This document shows positions 44,070 to 51,866 of a DNA stretch of 64,000 nucleotides, in pieces. The position numbers and the translations under genes were made by a program. How positions within the stretch are numbered: the first letter of the stretch is position 1; each line of letters opens with the position of its first letter. The stretch lies in assembly GCF_024022995.1 (NCBI RefSeq), contig NZ_CP099582.1, forward strand, positions 1 to 64,000, written 5' to 3'. A model generated the notes under the pieces. That model was not told the origin of the DNA. It saw nothing but the letters and a program-made list of their open reading frames with translations, and did no database searches. Origin of the DNA: Thermococcus aggregans. Lineage in GTDB: Archaea; Methanobacteriota_B; Thermococci; Thermococcales; Thermococcaceae.

Positions 44070-45287
44070 TTACCTCAAATTCTCTACGATTTTGTCCCAT
44101 ATCTTCTCCGCAAGCTCTCTCTTGCTCATGAGCGGGAGCTTTTCATAGCCTTCCTTGGTGACCCAGTAAACTTCGTTTACTTCACTCTCAAATGCCACTT
44201 CTCCTCTGTTTGCTATGACCACATCGCTCTTTGCTTTCTCTATTTGCTTCCTTGCTTGTTCAATTAACTCTTCTTCGCTAACTCCATACTCTGCTTTGAA
44301 TCCTACTAAGAAGACATCGGGCTGAATCTCTTTGACCCGTTGAATTATTTTCGGTGTCGGAACAAGCTCAAGGATTAAGGTTTGACCGCTCTTTATCTTT
44401 TTCTCAGCTTTCTCTTTTGGTGTAAAGTCACTCACAGCTGCAGCCAAAACTACGATATCGTATTTTTTGCTCTTCAATTCATTTTCTATCGCCTGAAGCA
44501 TCTCTTCGACGGTCTCGACTTCGATCTGGTTCTCCACGAAGCTCGGCACACTTCCCTTGGTTCTTATTAAAGTAACCTCTGCTCCCCTAAAGTCTGCCTC
44601 CTCTGCTAATGCCACGCCCATCTTGCCGCTGCTCCTGTTTGTTATGAACCTTATCGGGTCAATATACTCCCTCGTTGCCCCAGCAGTTACGAGAACTCTC
44701 TTTCCAGCCAAATCTTTCTTGTGAAGTTTTTTAATCACGCGATAGACAATCTCTTCAACGCTTGCTACCTTTGCCTTTCCTTCCTCGAATCTGGGGCCAA
44801 TAAACTCAACTCCAAGCTTTTTGAGCTTCTCTATGTTCTCCTTAACTATCGGGTGCTCATACATTGTCGAGTGCATCGCTGGAGCAATCATTATGGGTGT
44901 GTGAGCAAAAGCAGTTGTTACAACCGTTGTTACAGGCGTATCGTCAATTCCACAGGCTATCTTTGAAATGGTATTTGCCGTTGCTGGGCAGACTAAAACC
45001 AAATCCGCTTTGTTTTCGTGCTCTCCAACAAGTTCAACATGCTCAACAAAGCCCGTAATCTCCGTGACCACTTTGTTCCCGGTGGCAAATTCCATAGCGT
45101 AGGGATGAATTATCTTCTGCGCACTTGGGCTCATAACAGCATGAACTTCAGCCCCATGTCTTATTAGCTCCCTTGCAAGCTTTACGCATTCAACAGCCGC
45201 TATGCTTCCAGGTATGGCAAGAACTATTTTCTTTCCAACGAGTTTTCTACTCTTTGTCGCATATATAAGCTTGACATGATGGAGCAT
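44070..45287 (-). CDS. coaBC: Bifunctional phosphopantothenoylcysteine decarboxylase/synthetase CoaBC
   Basis: Two consecutive steps of coenzyme A synthesis. N-terminal flavoprotein CoaC domain: LAIPGSIAAVECVKLARELI, the FMN-site VCPATANTISKIACG and PAMHSTMYEHP with the catalytic-site His/Asn neighbours. C-terminal CoaB: VLVTAGATREYIDPIRFITN, RSSGKMGVALAEEA and VGFKAE. 405 residues. GGTGAGTG precedes the ATG. It is convergent with the third gene of the KaiC-like operon. Confidence 0.95.
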   Translation of the reverse strand: MLHHVKLIYATKSRKLVGKKIVLAIPGSIAAVECVKLARELIRHGAEVHAVMSPSAQKIIHPYAMEFATGNKVVTEITGFVEHVELVGEHENKADLVLVCPATANTISKIACGIDDTPVTTVVTTAFAHTPIMIAPAMHSTMYEHPIVKENIEKLKKLGVEFIGPRFEEGKAKVASVEEIVYRVIKKLHKKDLAGKRVLVTAGATREYIDPIRFITNRSSGKMGVALAEEADFRGAEVTLIRTKGSVPSFVENQIEVETVEEMLQAIENELKSKKYDIVVLAAAVSDFTPKEKAEKKIKSGQTLILELVPTPKIIQRVKEIQPDVFLVGFKAEYGVSEEELIEQARKQIEKAKSDVVIANRGEVAFESEVNEVYWVTKEGYEKLPLMSKRELAEKIWDKIVENLR

Positions 45288-45323
45288 TTTTCACTCACCG
45301 AGAAACTTTGGGGACGACAATAT

Positions 45324-45470
45324 TTAAGGTTGCTGTTTTGAGAGAATTTTAACTTCCCTCCGCAGGGTAGAAGCATGCTTTTCTTCAAGGACTCTTTCGT
45401 CAACTACAGAAACAAGAGTTAAATTGCCCAATAAAGCGTAGTTTTTCAAACTTAAAAGAAACCTAAACAC
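45324..45470 (-). CDS. Possible 48-residue protein at the end of the fluoride operon
   Basis: A GTG at 45470, 11 bases after the DUF190 stop, opens a frame ending in TAA at 45324-45326. It encodes a hydrophobic start (VFRFLLSLKNYALLGNLTLV) and a charged end (DERVLEEKHASTLRREVK). No family recognised and no clear binding site; it could be a decayed gene. Reported as tentative. Confidence 0.25.
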   Translation of the reverse strand: MFRFLLSLKNYALLGNLTLVSVVDERVLEEKHASTLRREVKILSKQQP

Positions 45471-45480
45471 TGACTTAAAC

Positions 45481-46226
<746 letters not shown>

Positions 46227-46237
<11 letters not shown>

Positions 46238-46574
46238 TTTTCCTGCCTCCTATTCCCAAGTATTTGTTCACAAGTCGCTTTATCTCTTTTTCAATAGTTT
46301 TTCCTCCTTTTAACTTCCTATCTGCATTGTAACCCATTATCTGCATTGAAATCGCCCGATTAATGTTCCATGCTTCATGTATTTTGTAAATAAGCGAAGC
46401 ATAAAGCGCTCTCAACTTCAACTCATTATTTTCATCAATATGCAAGGGGACTGAGGGAGCTTCAAAACTCTTTCCAGTTAGCTCACTTAGTGCATTTAAA
46501 AGCTTTTTCTGGTCAGTTATTATCTCTTTATATTTCTCATAAAGTATGTGCACATCGCGTTTGAGCTCTTCCAT
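46227..46574 (-). CDS. Hypothetical helical protein in the fluoride operon
   Basis: 115 residues, predicted helical: EELKRDVHILYEKYKEIITD, then ELKLRALYASLIYKIHEAWN and KTIEKEIKRLVNKYLGIGG. No Cys pair, no membrane segment, no recognised family. Overlaps crcB by 11 bases and starts four bases after the end of the interrupted gene upstream. Translational coupling to crcB suggests coordinated expression with fluoride export. Confidence 0.7.
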
Positions 46575-46578
46575 TATC

Positions 46579-46980
46579 TCACAGCCCCAAATAGTAGCGG
46601 ATGAGCTTTTCTATCGAAGTGTAGTCCCTCTCTTCTTTTCCTAGAATTTTTCTAAGTCTTCTATTCTCAGCTATCAGTCCAGAAAGCTGTATCGCCAGAT
46701 TTTTGTTGTCCGCAGCAACTCCACAAGAGATAAACTTCAAGGTTGCCCATTTTCCCTCAATCTCATAAAGTTTCTACTGGAGCTGGCTAACCTCTTCTTT
46801 AAGATTCTCAATATCCCCCTCAGGCTCTTCTAAAAAGCCTCCTCTTAAAATTATCTTGATGCTTTCTTCCACTCTGAATCCATATTTCTCGCTGTAATGC
46901 CGAATTTTCTTAAACACCTCATCTGGAATATCAAGAACCATCCTTCTCCACCTATTTCCCCCGGTTAAAATGAGTCTCAT
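46579..46980 (-). pseudogene. Coiled-coil/ribbon-helix-helix-like gene interrupted by an in-frame TAG
   Basis: The first part (ATG 46980 or, better, 46941) encodes VLDIPDEVFKKIRHYSEKYG, resembling a ribbon-helix-helix strand and helix, then an acidic segment to SQLQ and a TAG at 46774-46776. The same frame continues for 64 further codons (KLYEIEGKWATLKFISCGVA, LIAENRRLRKILGKEERDYT) to a TGA at 46579-46581, four bases before the next gene starts. The continued frame with normal composition shows a once-intact protein of roughly 120-130 residues. Either a recent nonsense mutation or a sequence error. Confidence 0.65.
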
Positions 46981-47234
46981 ACTTCTCCCTCCAGTTCTTT
47001 TCTGAGCTTTTTATTTTCCTTACTCAACATTTCCCTTAGTAACTGCTCATAATGCTCCTCAATTTCTTTCAGTCTTTTTGCAAGACGCTCCTTCTTTTCA
47101 CTTAGGAACTTAAACTGGAGAGCTTTCAAAGTTGCTTCGAGTTTGTCTAGTTGAGAAAATCTTTTTTGTATCTCTTCTTTTTGTCCTTTTATCTTTTCAA
47201 ATTCTTCCTTGGGAAGTCTAATTTCTACGGCCAA
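46977..47234 (-). CDS. Coiled-coil protein in the fluoride operon
   Basis: 85 residues, almost entirely a Lys/Glu-rich coiled coil after a short strand (MAVEIRLPKEEFEKIKGQKE; FKFLSEKKERLAKRLKEIEE). The N-terminal EIRLPKEEFEKI could be a ribbon-helix-helix strand. No family recognised. It overlaps the genes on both sides by several bases, marking it as part of the same transcript. Confidence 0.65.
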   Translation of the reverse strand: MAVEIRLPKEEFEKIKGQKEEIQKRFSQLDKLEATLKALQFKFLSEKKERLAKRLKEIEEHYEQLLREMLSKENKKLRKELEGEV

Positions 47235-47455
47235 CTAGAATCCCTCCAAAAATGCCCCGTTTCTTCTCTCTTTTTACAAAAGTTTACTCCTAACGGCAGA
47301 CCTTTTAAGCTCTCAATGGCCAGCAGGACTGCTAAGGCTTCCTTTTGAGTTGGTGCTTCTCTGGAACGGTAATCAAACTTCTCAGTGAATTTTCTCATTC
47401 TTTCCCTGATGCTCCCAAGTTTTCCAACCTGAATTTCTCTTAAAGACTCAGTCAA
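47225..47455 (-). CDS. Hypothetical protein in the fluoride operon
   Basis: 76 residues with a basic N-terminal helix (LREIQVGKLGSIRERMRKFT) and a hydrophobic helix (TQKEALAVLLAIESLKGLPL), ending with a Trp-containing tail. Overlaps the next gene by 10 bases and the upstream one by four. No known family recognised; composition matches the other genes here. Confidence rests on tight packing rather than on homology. Confidence 0.6.
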   Translation of the reverse strand: MTESLREIQVGKLGSIRERMRKFTEKFDYRSREAPTQKEALAVLLAIESLKGLPLGVNFCKKREETGHFWRDSSWP

Positions 47456-47919
47456 AGGAGTATTTTTCCAAGCAAAGACTGAATCAGTTCGTAATGTCTT
47501 TTACACAACACTGCCTCCGAATTTTTATAATCCTCAAGAAGTTCATTCAAACGCTCCGCAAATGTTTCCACGATGTCGCGCTCCTTCTCCTTTACGGCCT
47601 TACACAGGTAGCATTCTTTCTCTTCAATCTTCTCCCCATTTCGCAAGCCTTTAAGATATAATGAGAGCATATGTTCATATATCACAGCTACTCCGAGTCC
47701 TCCATAAAGCGGATTTGAGTATGCAATCTCTTTCAGCCTCCATGCGTGATATGGGCAAAGACCAAGGCTCTCTGCAAATTTTTCTCTAACGAAGGGATCG
47801 TTTACATGCTCATAGAGAATAGTTTCTATAGAGCTCTTTTCATACTTATCCAATAAGTAGCATACAGGACAACCGGCTCTATCAAGGGCTTCTTTGAGGT
47901 ATACCCCTATAATGTCCAT
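47452..47919 (-). CDS. DUF6062-like Cys-rich protein in the fluoride operon
   Basis: 155-residue soluble protein with two CxxC-type pairs and more Cys: AGCPVCYLLDKYEKSS, LGLCPYHAWRLKEI, KECYLCKAVKEKER and AVLCKRHYEL. The spacing of two CxxC halves each followed by a Cys-x-x-His (CPYHAW and CKRHYE) looks like a duplicated metal-binding unit, as in the DUF6062 family. A zinc or Fe-S site is likely. Function unknown. It starts 21 bases after the prenyltransferase-like gene. Confidence 0.7.
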   Translation of the reverse strand: MDIIGVYLKEALDRAGCPVCYLLDKYEKSSIETILYEHVNDPFVREKFAESLGLCPYHAWRLKEIAYSNPLYGGLGVAVIYEHMLSLYLKGLRNGEKIEEKECYLCKAVKEKERDIVETFAERLNELLEDYKNSEAVLCKRHYELIQSLLGKILL

Positions 47920-47940
47920 TAGCTCCGCCTCTAAAAATAA

Positions 47941-48786
47941 TTAAAAGCTTAGAAGGTCGTCAAGTGCCCTCAAGCCTCTGTAGGTGTTCTGGAAGTTTGA
48001 TATTCCCATTTCAAGACTCCTTCTAAAGCCCCCATTGGGGTTTTGAAGAGCTCTTATAAAGTTTATATGCTCCTTCACATACCGCGGCTTCTCACCGAGT
48101 AGTTTTAACCCCCTCAATGCATAAAACGTTGGCTCTAGGTAGGGCGGGAGGGAATAAGGCACCTCTGTGAAGCCACCGTAAGCCTCACATCTATGAAAGT
48201 GGCTTGTTTTGGGTGTTTTGTAATCTAGAGAATTAAGTGCAAATATTGCCTGATAAGTCATAGTGGTTATAGCTTGCTTTACTCCATAACCATCACCCTT
48301 TCTAAAGCTTTCAATGAACTCTCTTATTTTCTCTTTTTCTTCTGGAGAGATTTTGTGATCTACTGCCTTGAACGCTCTAAGCACCCAGTAAGTTGCCTCA
48401 AGTGGAGTTGCAGTTCCAAATTCTTCGCTTCCTCCAAGACCCACAGCGAACTTGCCCTCAAGGGGCCTATATTTTTCAAAGACCAATGAAAGGCCTTCTT
48501 CTGCGAGGTCTTTTGCCCCTAGAATCGCTAACCCTTCAATTGCCATAGATATTGCAACAACTGCTTGTTGGGGCTTTAATGAGGTATAGAGAAATTCTAT
48601 TGTTTTTTCTCGCTCTGGAACTTCCATGCCTAGGAGGTCGTAGATTTTAACCGCATAGTATGTGTCATTTATGTTTGTCTCATTTAAGAGGGAAACAAAG
48701 CAGTAACCTCCATCTTCATGTCTCCTCTCCTCAACATATCTCAAAACTGCTCTAAGGTTTATATAATTCTCTAGCTTCGAGCCCAT
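47941..48786 (-). CDS. Prenyltransferase/squalene-cyclase-fold protein, first gene after the fluoride riboswitch
   Basis: 281 residues of alpha/alpha-barrel repeats like those of protein prenyltransferase beta subunits and terpene cyclases. Gly-Gly-Phe/Tyr turns are seen in RRHEDGGYCFVSLLNETNIN, GKFAVGLGGSEEFGT, CEAYGGFTEVPYSLPP and ALQNPNGGFRRSLEMG. I see neither the DxDD motif of squalene cyclases nor a clear Asp/Cys/His zinc set, so enzymatic activity is open. ATG 48786 has GGGAGGCGG upstream; the upstream GTG at 48801 would start inside that site. First gene behind the riboswitch, hence expected to be fluoride-induced. Confidence 0.7.
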   Translation of the reverse strand: MGSKLENYINLRAVLRYVEERRHEDGGYCFVSLLNETNINDTYYAVKIYDLLGMEVPEREKTIEFLYTSLKPQQAVVAISMAIEGLAILGAKDLAEEGLSLVFEKYRPLEGKFAVGLGGSEEFGTATPLEATYWVLRAFKAVDHKISPEEKEKIREFIESFRKGDGYGVKQAITTMTYQAIFALNSLDYKTPKTSHFHRCEAYGGFTEVPYSLPPYLEPTFYALRGLKLLGEKPRYVKEHINFIRALQNPNGGFRRSLEMGISNFQNTYRGLRALDDLLSF

Positions 48787-48816
48787 TCTACCGCCTCCCA
48801 AGCTTTTAGCGGAGAA
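48787..48816 (-). promoter_or_regulatory. Expression platform of the fluoride riboswitch
   Basis: Directly 3' of the aptamer, CTCC (within TTCTCCGC) can pair with GGAG in the ribosome binding site GGGAGGCGG. Aptamer folding could keep the CTCC strand away and free the site, giving fluoride-induced translation of the first gene. This mechanism is inference from complementarity. Confidence 0.45.
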
Positions 48817-48878
48817 CAGGCGTCATCAGCCCTTAACGGGCGGTTTGGGCTCGAAGCCCCGGGCGGACGCCATCGCCC
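48817..48878 (-). ncRNA. Fluoride riboswitch (crcB RNA) aptamer
   Basis: Minus-strand sequence begins GGGCGATGGCGTCCGCCC, has a GGGCTTCGAGCCC insertion hairpin, then AAACCGCCCGTTAAGGGC and ends TGATGACGCCTG. These are the conserved blocks of the crcB motif: the 5' GGCGAUG strand, the long-range stem GCGTC/GACGC, the second stem GCCC/GGGC with its AAAC entry and the GCUGAUG...CCU 3' strand, as in the structurally known Thermotoga aptamer. It is strikingly GC-rich against its AT-rich surroundings. The leftward operon it precedes contains crcB and DUF190. Confidence 0.93.
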
Positions 48879-48894
48879 AGAGGTGAATTCTTAG

Positions 48895-48912
48895 GTAATT
48901 TTATAAGCTTTT
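48895..48912 (-). promoter_or_regulatory. Promoter of the fluoride operon
   Basis: On the minus strand AAAGCTTATAAAATTACC contains a strong TATA box (CTTATAAAAT, 48898-48907). A start about 25 bases downstream would fall at roughly 48877, so the aptamer begins at the very 5' end of the transcript. Confidence 0.65.
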
Positions 48913-48953
48913 CTTTTGGAAAGATAAAATAATAACCAAGCGAGTGGTGAGAC

Positions 48954-49604
48954 ATGGAGCTTGTTGGATTCGTTCACGTTGGCAACACATTCAATGAAAA
49001 GCTAATTGCCAGAACATATAGAAGGGTTAATAGGTATTTTAAATCAAAAGACCTCCCAATAAGGCTTGTTTATCTTGGAGAGCTTGAGTTAGGCCCGGGA
49101 TATCTCATCAACATCCAAACAGACGGTGGAAGTGTTAAAGGGTATCCTCTTGAAGCCATCACTGAACTTTTACATGCGAAACTTATACATGCTCAAGAAG
49201 AGCTTTTTCAGAAGAAGAAAGCAAGAGAAGAGAAAAACGAGAGAACCGAAGAAAGAGTTATCATGAACAAGATATTCGGGATAGTTAACTTCCCCATCGT
49301 TTCGAGAAATCCCTACCTAGATTTCTACGAGAAATTTTTAGGAGTTCATCAAGAGTTTCACGAATTAAAGGTCATGGTTCTTTCAATAAAACCTTTTGAA
49401 TCTGAAAACGAAAAGACTTTTGAAAATCGGCTTTTTAAAGGAATTTTACACGAAATTGGCCATGCTTTTGAGCTGAATCACTGCCAAGAGGACTGCGTTA
49501 TGAACCCCCCAAAGGTTATTGAGGAGTGGGACTTAAGGAGAGAAGATTTCTGTGAAAAGTGCTTTTTGGAGCTGAAAAGAAATGTTAAGGGGAAAGCGGA
49601 TTAG
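48954..49604 (+). CDS. amzA: Archaemetzincin (AmzA), zinc metalloprotease
   Basis: 216-residue metzincin-like protease. The zinc site is HEIGHAFELNHC at about residues 166-177, followed by CQEDCVMNPP with the metzincin Met and a later CEKC, matching the archaemetzincin arrangement with a second structural zinc. At the position where the family motif HExxHxxGxxHC has Gly, this protein has Glu. Substrate unknown. GTGGTGAGAC precedes the ATG. It is divergent from the fluoride operon and overlaps the glycosyltransferase gene by 23 bases. Confidence 0.92.
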   Translation: MELVGFVHVGNTFNEKLIARTYRRVNRYFKSKDLPIRLVYLGELELGPGYLINIQTDGGSVKGYPLEAITELLHAKLIHAQEELFQKKKAREEKNERTEERVIMNKIFGIVNFPIVSRNPYLDFYEKFLGVHQEFHELKVMVLSIKPFESENEKTFENRLFKGILHEIGHAFELNHCQEDCVMNPPKVIEEWDLRREDFCEKCFLELKRNVKGKAD

Positions 49605-50232
49605 CGTTGTTATTCCAGCCTACAACGAGGCGAAGAGGATAGGGAAAGTCCTTTCAAAAATACCCGAGTTTGTTGACGAAGTTATTGTTGTTGATGATGG
49701 GAGCGAAGACAACACTTCCGAGGTCGCAAAAAACCACGGAGCAGAAGTCATAAGGCTTAAAGAAAACCAAGGGAAAGGTACGGCAATGAGAGAAGGAATT
49801 AAAAAGGCAAGCGGAGACATCGTGGTCTTTATAGACGCAGACGGCCAGCATAATCCGGAGGAAATTGAAAAGCTTGTCTTCCCTATTCTAAAAGGTGAGG
49901 CAGACTTTGTCATAGGCTCCCGATTGATAAAAACACAGGGAAAAAGGCCGCTTATACGGAAGGTAAGCAATTTTCTAAGCACGAGCTTAATAAAGATCAA
50001 GCTGGGTATTGATGTCAAAGACACCCAAAGCGGGTTTAGAGCAATTAGGAGAGAATTCCTGCCAGAGATAGAGAGCAAGAGGTATGAGGTCGAAACAGAG
50101 GTTTTAATAAAAGCCGTGAAAAAGGGAGCAAGGGTCAAAGAAGTTCCTGTAGAGAGAATATATGGGATTGAAACTGGTCACTTCAGGTTTGAAGACGTTT
50201 TGAGGTTTCTCAACTCTCTCATTAAGTACTGA
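49582..50232 (+). CDS. Family 2 glycosyltransferase (dolichol-phosphate sugar synthase-like)
   Basis: 216-residue GT-A enzyme: ISVVIPAYNEAKRIGKVLSK, VIVVDDGSEDNTSEVAK, GKGTAMREGIKKASGDIVVF and the DxD-type FIDADGQHNPEE, then DTQSGFRAIRREFL. No C-terminal membrane helices, so it is the soluble type. Probably transfers glucose or mannose from an NDP-sugar to dolichyl phosphate for N-glycosylation or lipid glycans. Start ATG 49582 overlaps the archaemetzincin end; AGCTGAAAAG is a weak binding site. Confidence 0.88.
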   Translation: MLRGKRISVVIPAYNEAKRIGKVLSKIPEFVDEVIVVDDGSEDNTSEVAKNHGAEVIRLKENQGKGTAMREGIKKASGDIVVFIDADGQHNPEEIEKLVFPILKGEADFVIGSRLIKTQGKRPLIRKVSNFLSTSLIKIKLGIDVKDTQSGFRAIRREFLPEIESKRYEVETEVLIKAVKKGARVKEVPVERIYGIETGHFRFEDVLRFLNSLIKY

Positions 50233-50242
50233 GGTGGTAAAC

Positions 50243-51079
50243 ATGGAAGATGCTATAATTGAAGCTATAAGGCTTGCCGTCACAAAGATTCCAGATGACG
50301 TTGTTAAATCTCTCCAAAAAGCCTACGAGAAAGAGAACAGTCCAACTGCAAGATTCAACCTTGAAAACATTTTAAACGCCATTGAAATCGGAGAAAAGGA
50401 ACAAATTCCGGTGTGTCAAGATACTGGAACTGTAACTTTCTTTGTAGAGGCTGGAGTTAGAAGCCCCTACCTTGGAGTGATCAAAGAGCTCATAACATCT
50501 GCCTTAGAGAAAGCAACAAGGGAAATCCCTCTAAGACCGAACACAGTTGATGTTCTCACGAACAAGAATATTGGAAACTTCCCGATTATCCACTGGGAGC
50601 TTGTAGGTGGAGATAAGATAAAAATAGCCGTTCTACCAAAGGGAGGAGGGAGCGAGAATTGCTCCGCTTTAGCGATGCTAACTCCAGCGGAGGGATTTGA
50701 AGGTGTGAAGCAGTTCGTCATTGAGAGGGTTAAGGAATGTGGCGGAAAACCCTGTCCCCCAATAATCCTTGGAATAGGCATTGGGGGAAGCTCAGATTTG
50801 GCTCTAAAGCTTGCCAAAAAAGCCTTGTTAAGACCCATAGGAAAGAGGCATCAAGACGAGAAAATAGCGAGATTTGAAGAGGAGCTCTTAGAGGAGATCA
50901 ATTCCCTCAAAATTGGCCCTATGGGAATGGGAGGAAAAACGACCGCACTGGATGTAAAAGTTGAAGTTGCTCCAAGGCATCCGGCGTCGTTTCCAGTTGG
51001 GATTGTGTTCCAGTGCTGGGCTCACAGAAAGGCATTTCTTGAGATTAATAAGGATGGAGAGGTGAGAATATGGCAGTAA
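50243..51079 (+). CDS. fumA: Fumarate hydratase class I, alpha subunit
   Basis: N-terminal [4Fe-4S] subunit of two-chain class I fumarase, which interconverts fumarate and malate. Cluster ligands are in IPVCQDTGTVTFFV, GGSENCSALAMLTPAE and GGKPCPPIILGIGIGGSSDL. 278 residues from ATG 50243 with GAGGTGGT upstream. The beta subunit gene overlaps its end by ten bases. Confidence 0.95.
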   Translation: MEDAIIEAIRLAVTKIPDDVVKSLQKAYEKENSPTARFNLENILNAIEIGEKEQIPVCQDTGTVTFFVEAGVRSPYLGVIKELITSALEKATREIPLRPNTVDVLTNKNIGNFPIIHWELVGGDKIKIAVLPKGGGSENCSALAMLTPAEGFEGVKQFVIERVKECGGKPCPPIILGIGIGGSSDLALKLAKKALLRPIGKRHQDEKIARFEEELLEEINSLKIGPMGMGGKTTALDVKVEVAPRHPASFPVGIVFQCWAHRKAFLEINKDGEVRIWQ

Positions 51080-51588
51080 AGCTTACAACCCCGCTAAGCG
51101 AGAAAGAAGTATTAAAGCTTAGGGCGGGGGACATCGTATATCTTTCTGGAGTAATCTATACGGCAAGAGACCTTGCACATAGGAAAATAATCGAAGAAGG
51201 AGCACCTTTCGATCCAAGAGGAGCGGTAATATATCATTGTGGGCCCGTAGTTAGAAAGAGGGAAAATTTTGAGATAGTCTCGGCAGGCCCAACAACGAGC
51301 GCGAGGATGAACAAATACCTGGACAAAATTCTAAGCATAGGAATCAAGGGCATCATAGGAAAAGGGGGCATGAACCCAGAGCCTTTTAGAAAACACAAAG
51401 CTGTTTACTTTGCTTTTACCGGAGGCGCTGGTTCCCTTGCGGCAAAAAGTATAAGAAGAGTTGTAGATGTCCATTGGCTAGAGGAGCTTGGAATTCCTGA
51501 GGCTGTGTGGGTTTTTGAGGTTAAAGATTTCCCACTCATAGTGGGGATAGACGCTTTTGGAGATTCTCTTTACTCTAACCGCCACTGA
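51070..51588 (+). CDS. fumB: Fumarate hydratase class I, beta subunit
   Basis: C-terminal swivelling subunit of class I fumarase. Signature blocks: LRAGDIVYLSGVIYTARDLA, GPVVRKRENFEIVSAGPTTS and IGKGGMNPEPFRKHKAVYFA, plus GAGSLAAKSIRRV. 172 residues. The start lies in the end of the alpha gene with GGAGAGGTGAG upstream. The 3' end overlaps the convergent moaD gene by 14 bases. Confidence 0.95.
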   Translation: MAVKLTTPLSEKEVLKLRAGDIVYLSGVIYTARDLAHRKIIEEGAPFDPRGAVIYHCGPVVRKRENFEIVSAGPTTSARMNKYLDKILSIGIKGIIGKGGMNPEPFRKHKAVYFAFTGGAGSLAAKSIRRVVDVHWLEELGIPEAVWVFEVKDFPLIVGIDAFGDSLYSNRH

Positions 51589-51805
51589 GGACGGGCATGA
51601 CCTTTATTTCATCGCCTTCCTCAACTAGGGCATTTCCTTTTGCGGGCTTGCCGTTAATGAGGATTATCTTGTCGTGAAATTCATCGTACCTTGGGATTAT
51701 CTCTCTGAGTATTTCATCCACTTGTTTGGGCTTATCGAGCTTTATTTCAAGCTCCCTAGCTTTAGCAAGGTGGGCAAAAGCACCCATAAGCTTGATCTTT
51801 ACCAT
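51575..51805 (-). CDS. MoaD/ThiS-family sulfur carrier protein
   Basis: 76-residue ubiquitin-fold protein ending in the functional Gly-Gly tail (VMPVLSGG). MVKIKLMGAFAHLAKARELE and EEGDEIKVMPV are typical of MoaD. It delivers sulfur for the dithiolene of tungstopterin. ATG 51805 has GGTGGTGTC upstream; longer open sequence ahead belongs to the AOR gene region in another frame. Directly downstream of the AOR gene, an arrangement known in Pyrococcus. Confidence 0.9.
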   Translation of the reverse strand: MVKIKLMGAFAHLAKARELEIKLDKPKQVDEILREIIPRYDEFHDKIILINGKPAKGNALVEEGDEIKVMPVLSGG

Positions 51806-51866
51806 TGACACCACCAGAAAACTTTTCCTTAAAAGGGCTAAAAAATTTATTGAAAAAGGAAAAAGC

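Noticed and set aside
46774-46776. TAG as pyrrolysine codon
   Set aside because: Pyrrolysine machinery is confined to other groups such as methanogens; the protein is not a methyltransferase. A nonsense change or error is simpler.
48817-48878. H/ACA guide RNA, considered because of the GC-rich hairpins
   Set aside because: No ACA box follows the stem on either strand, while all fluoride-aptamer blocks are present and crcB lies in the downstream operon.
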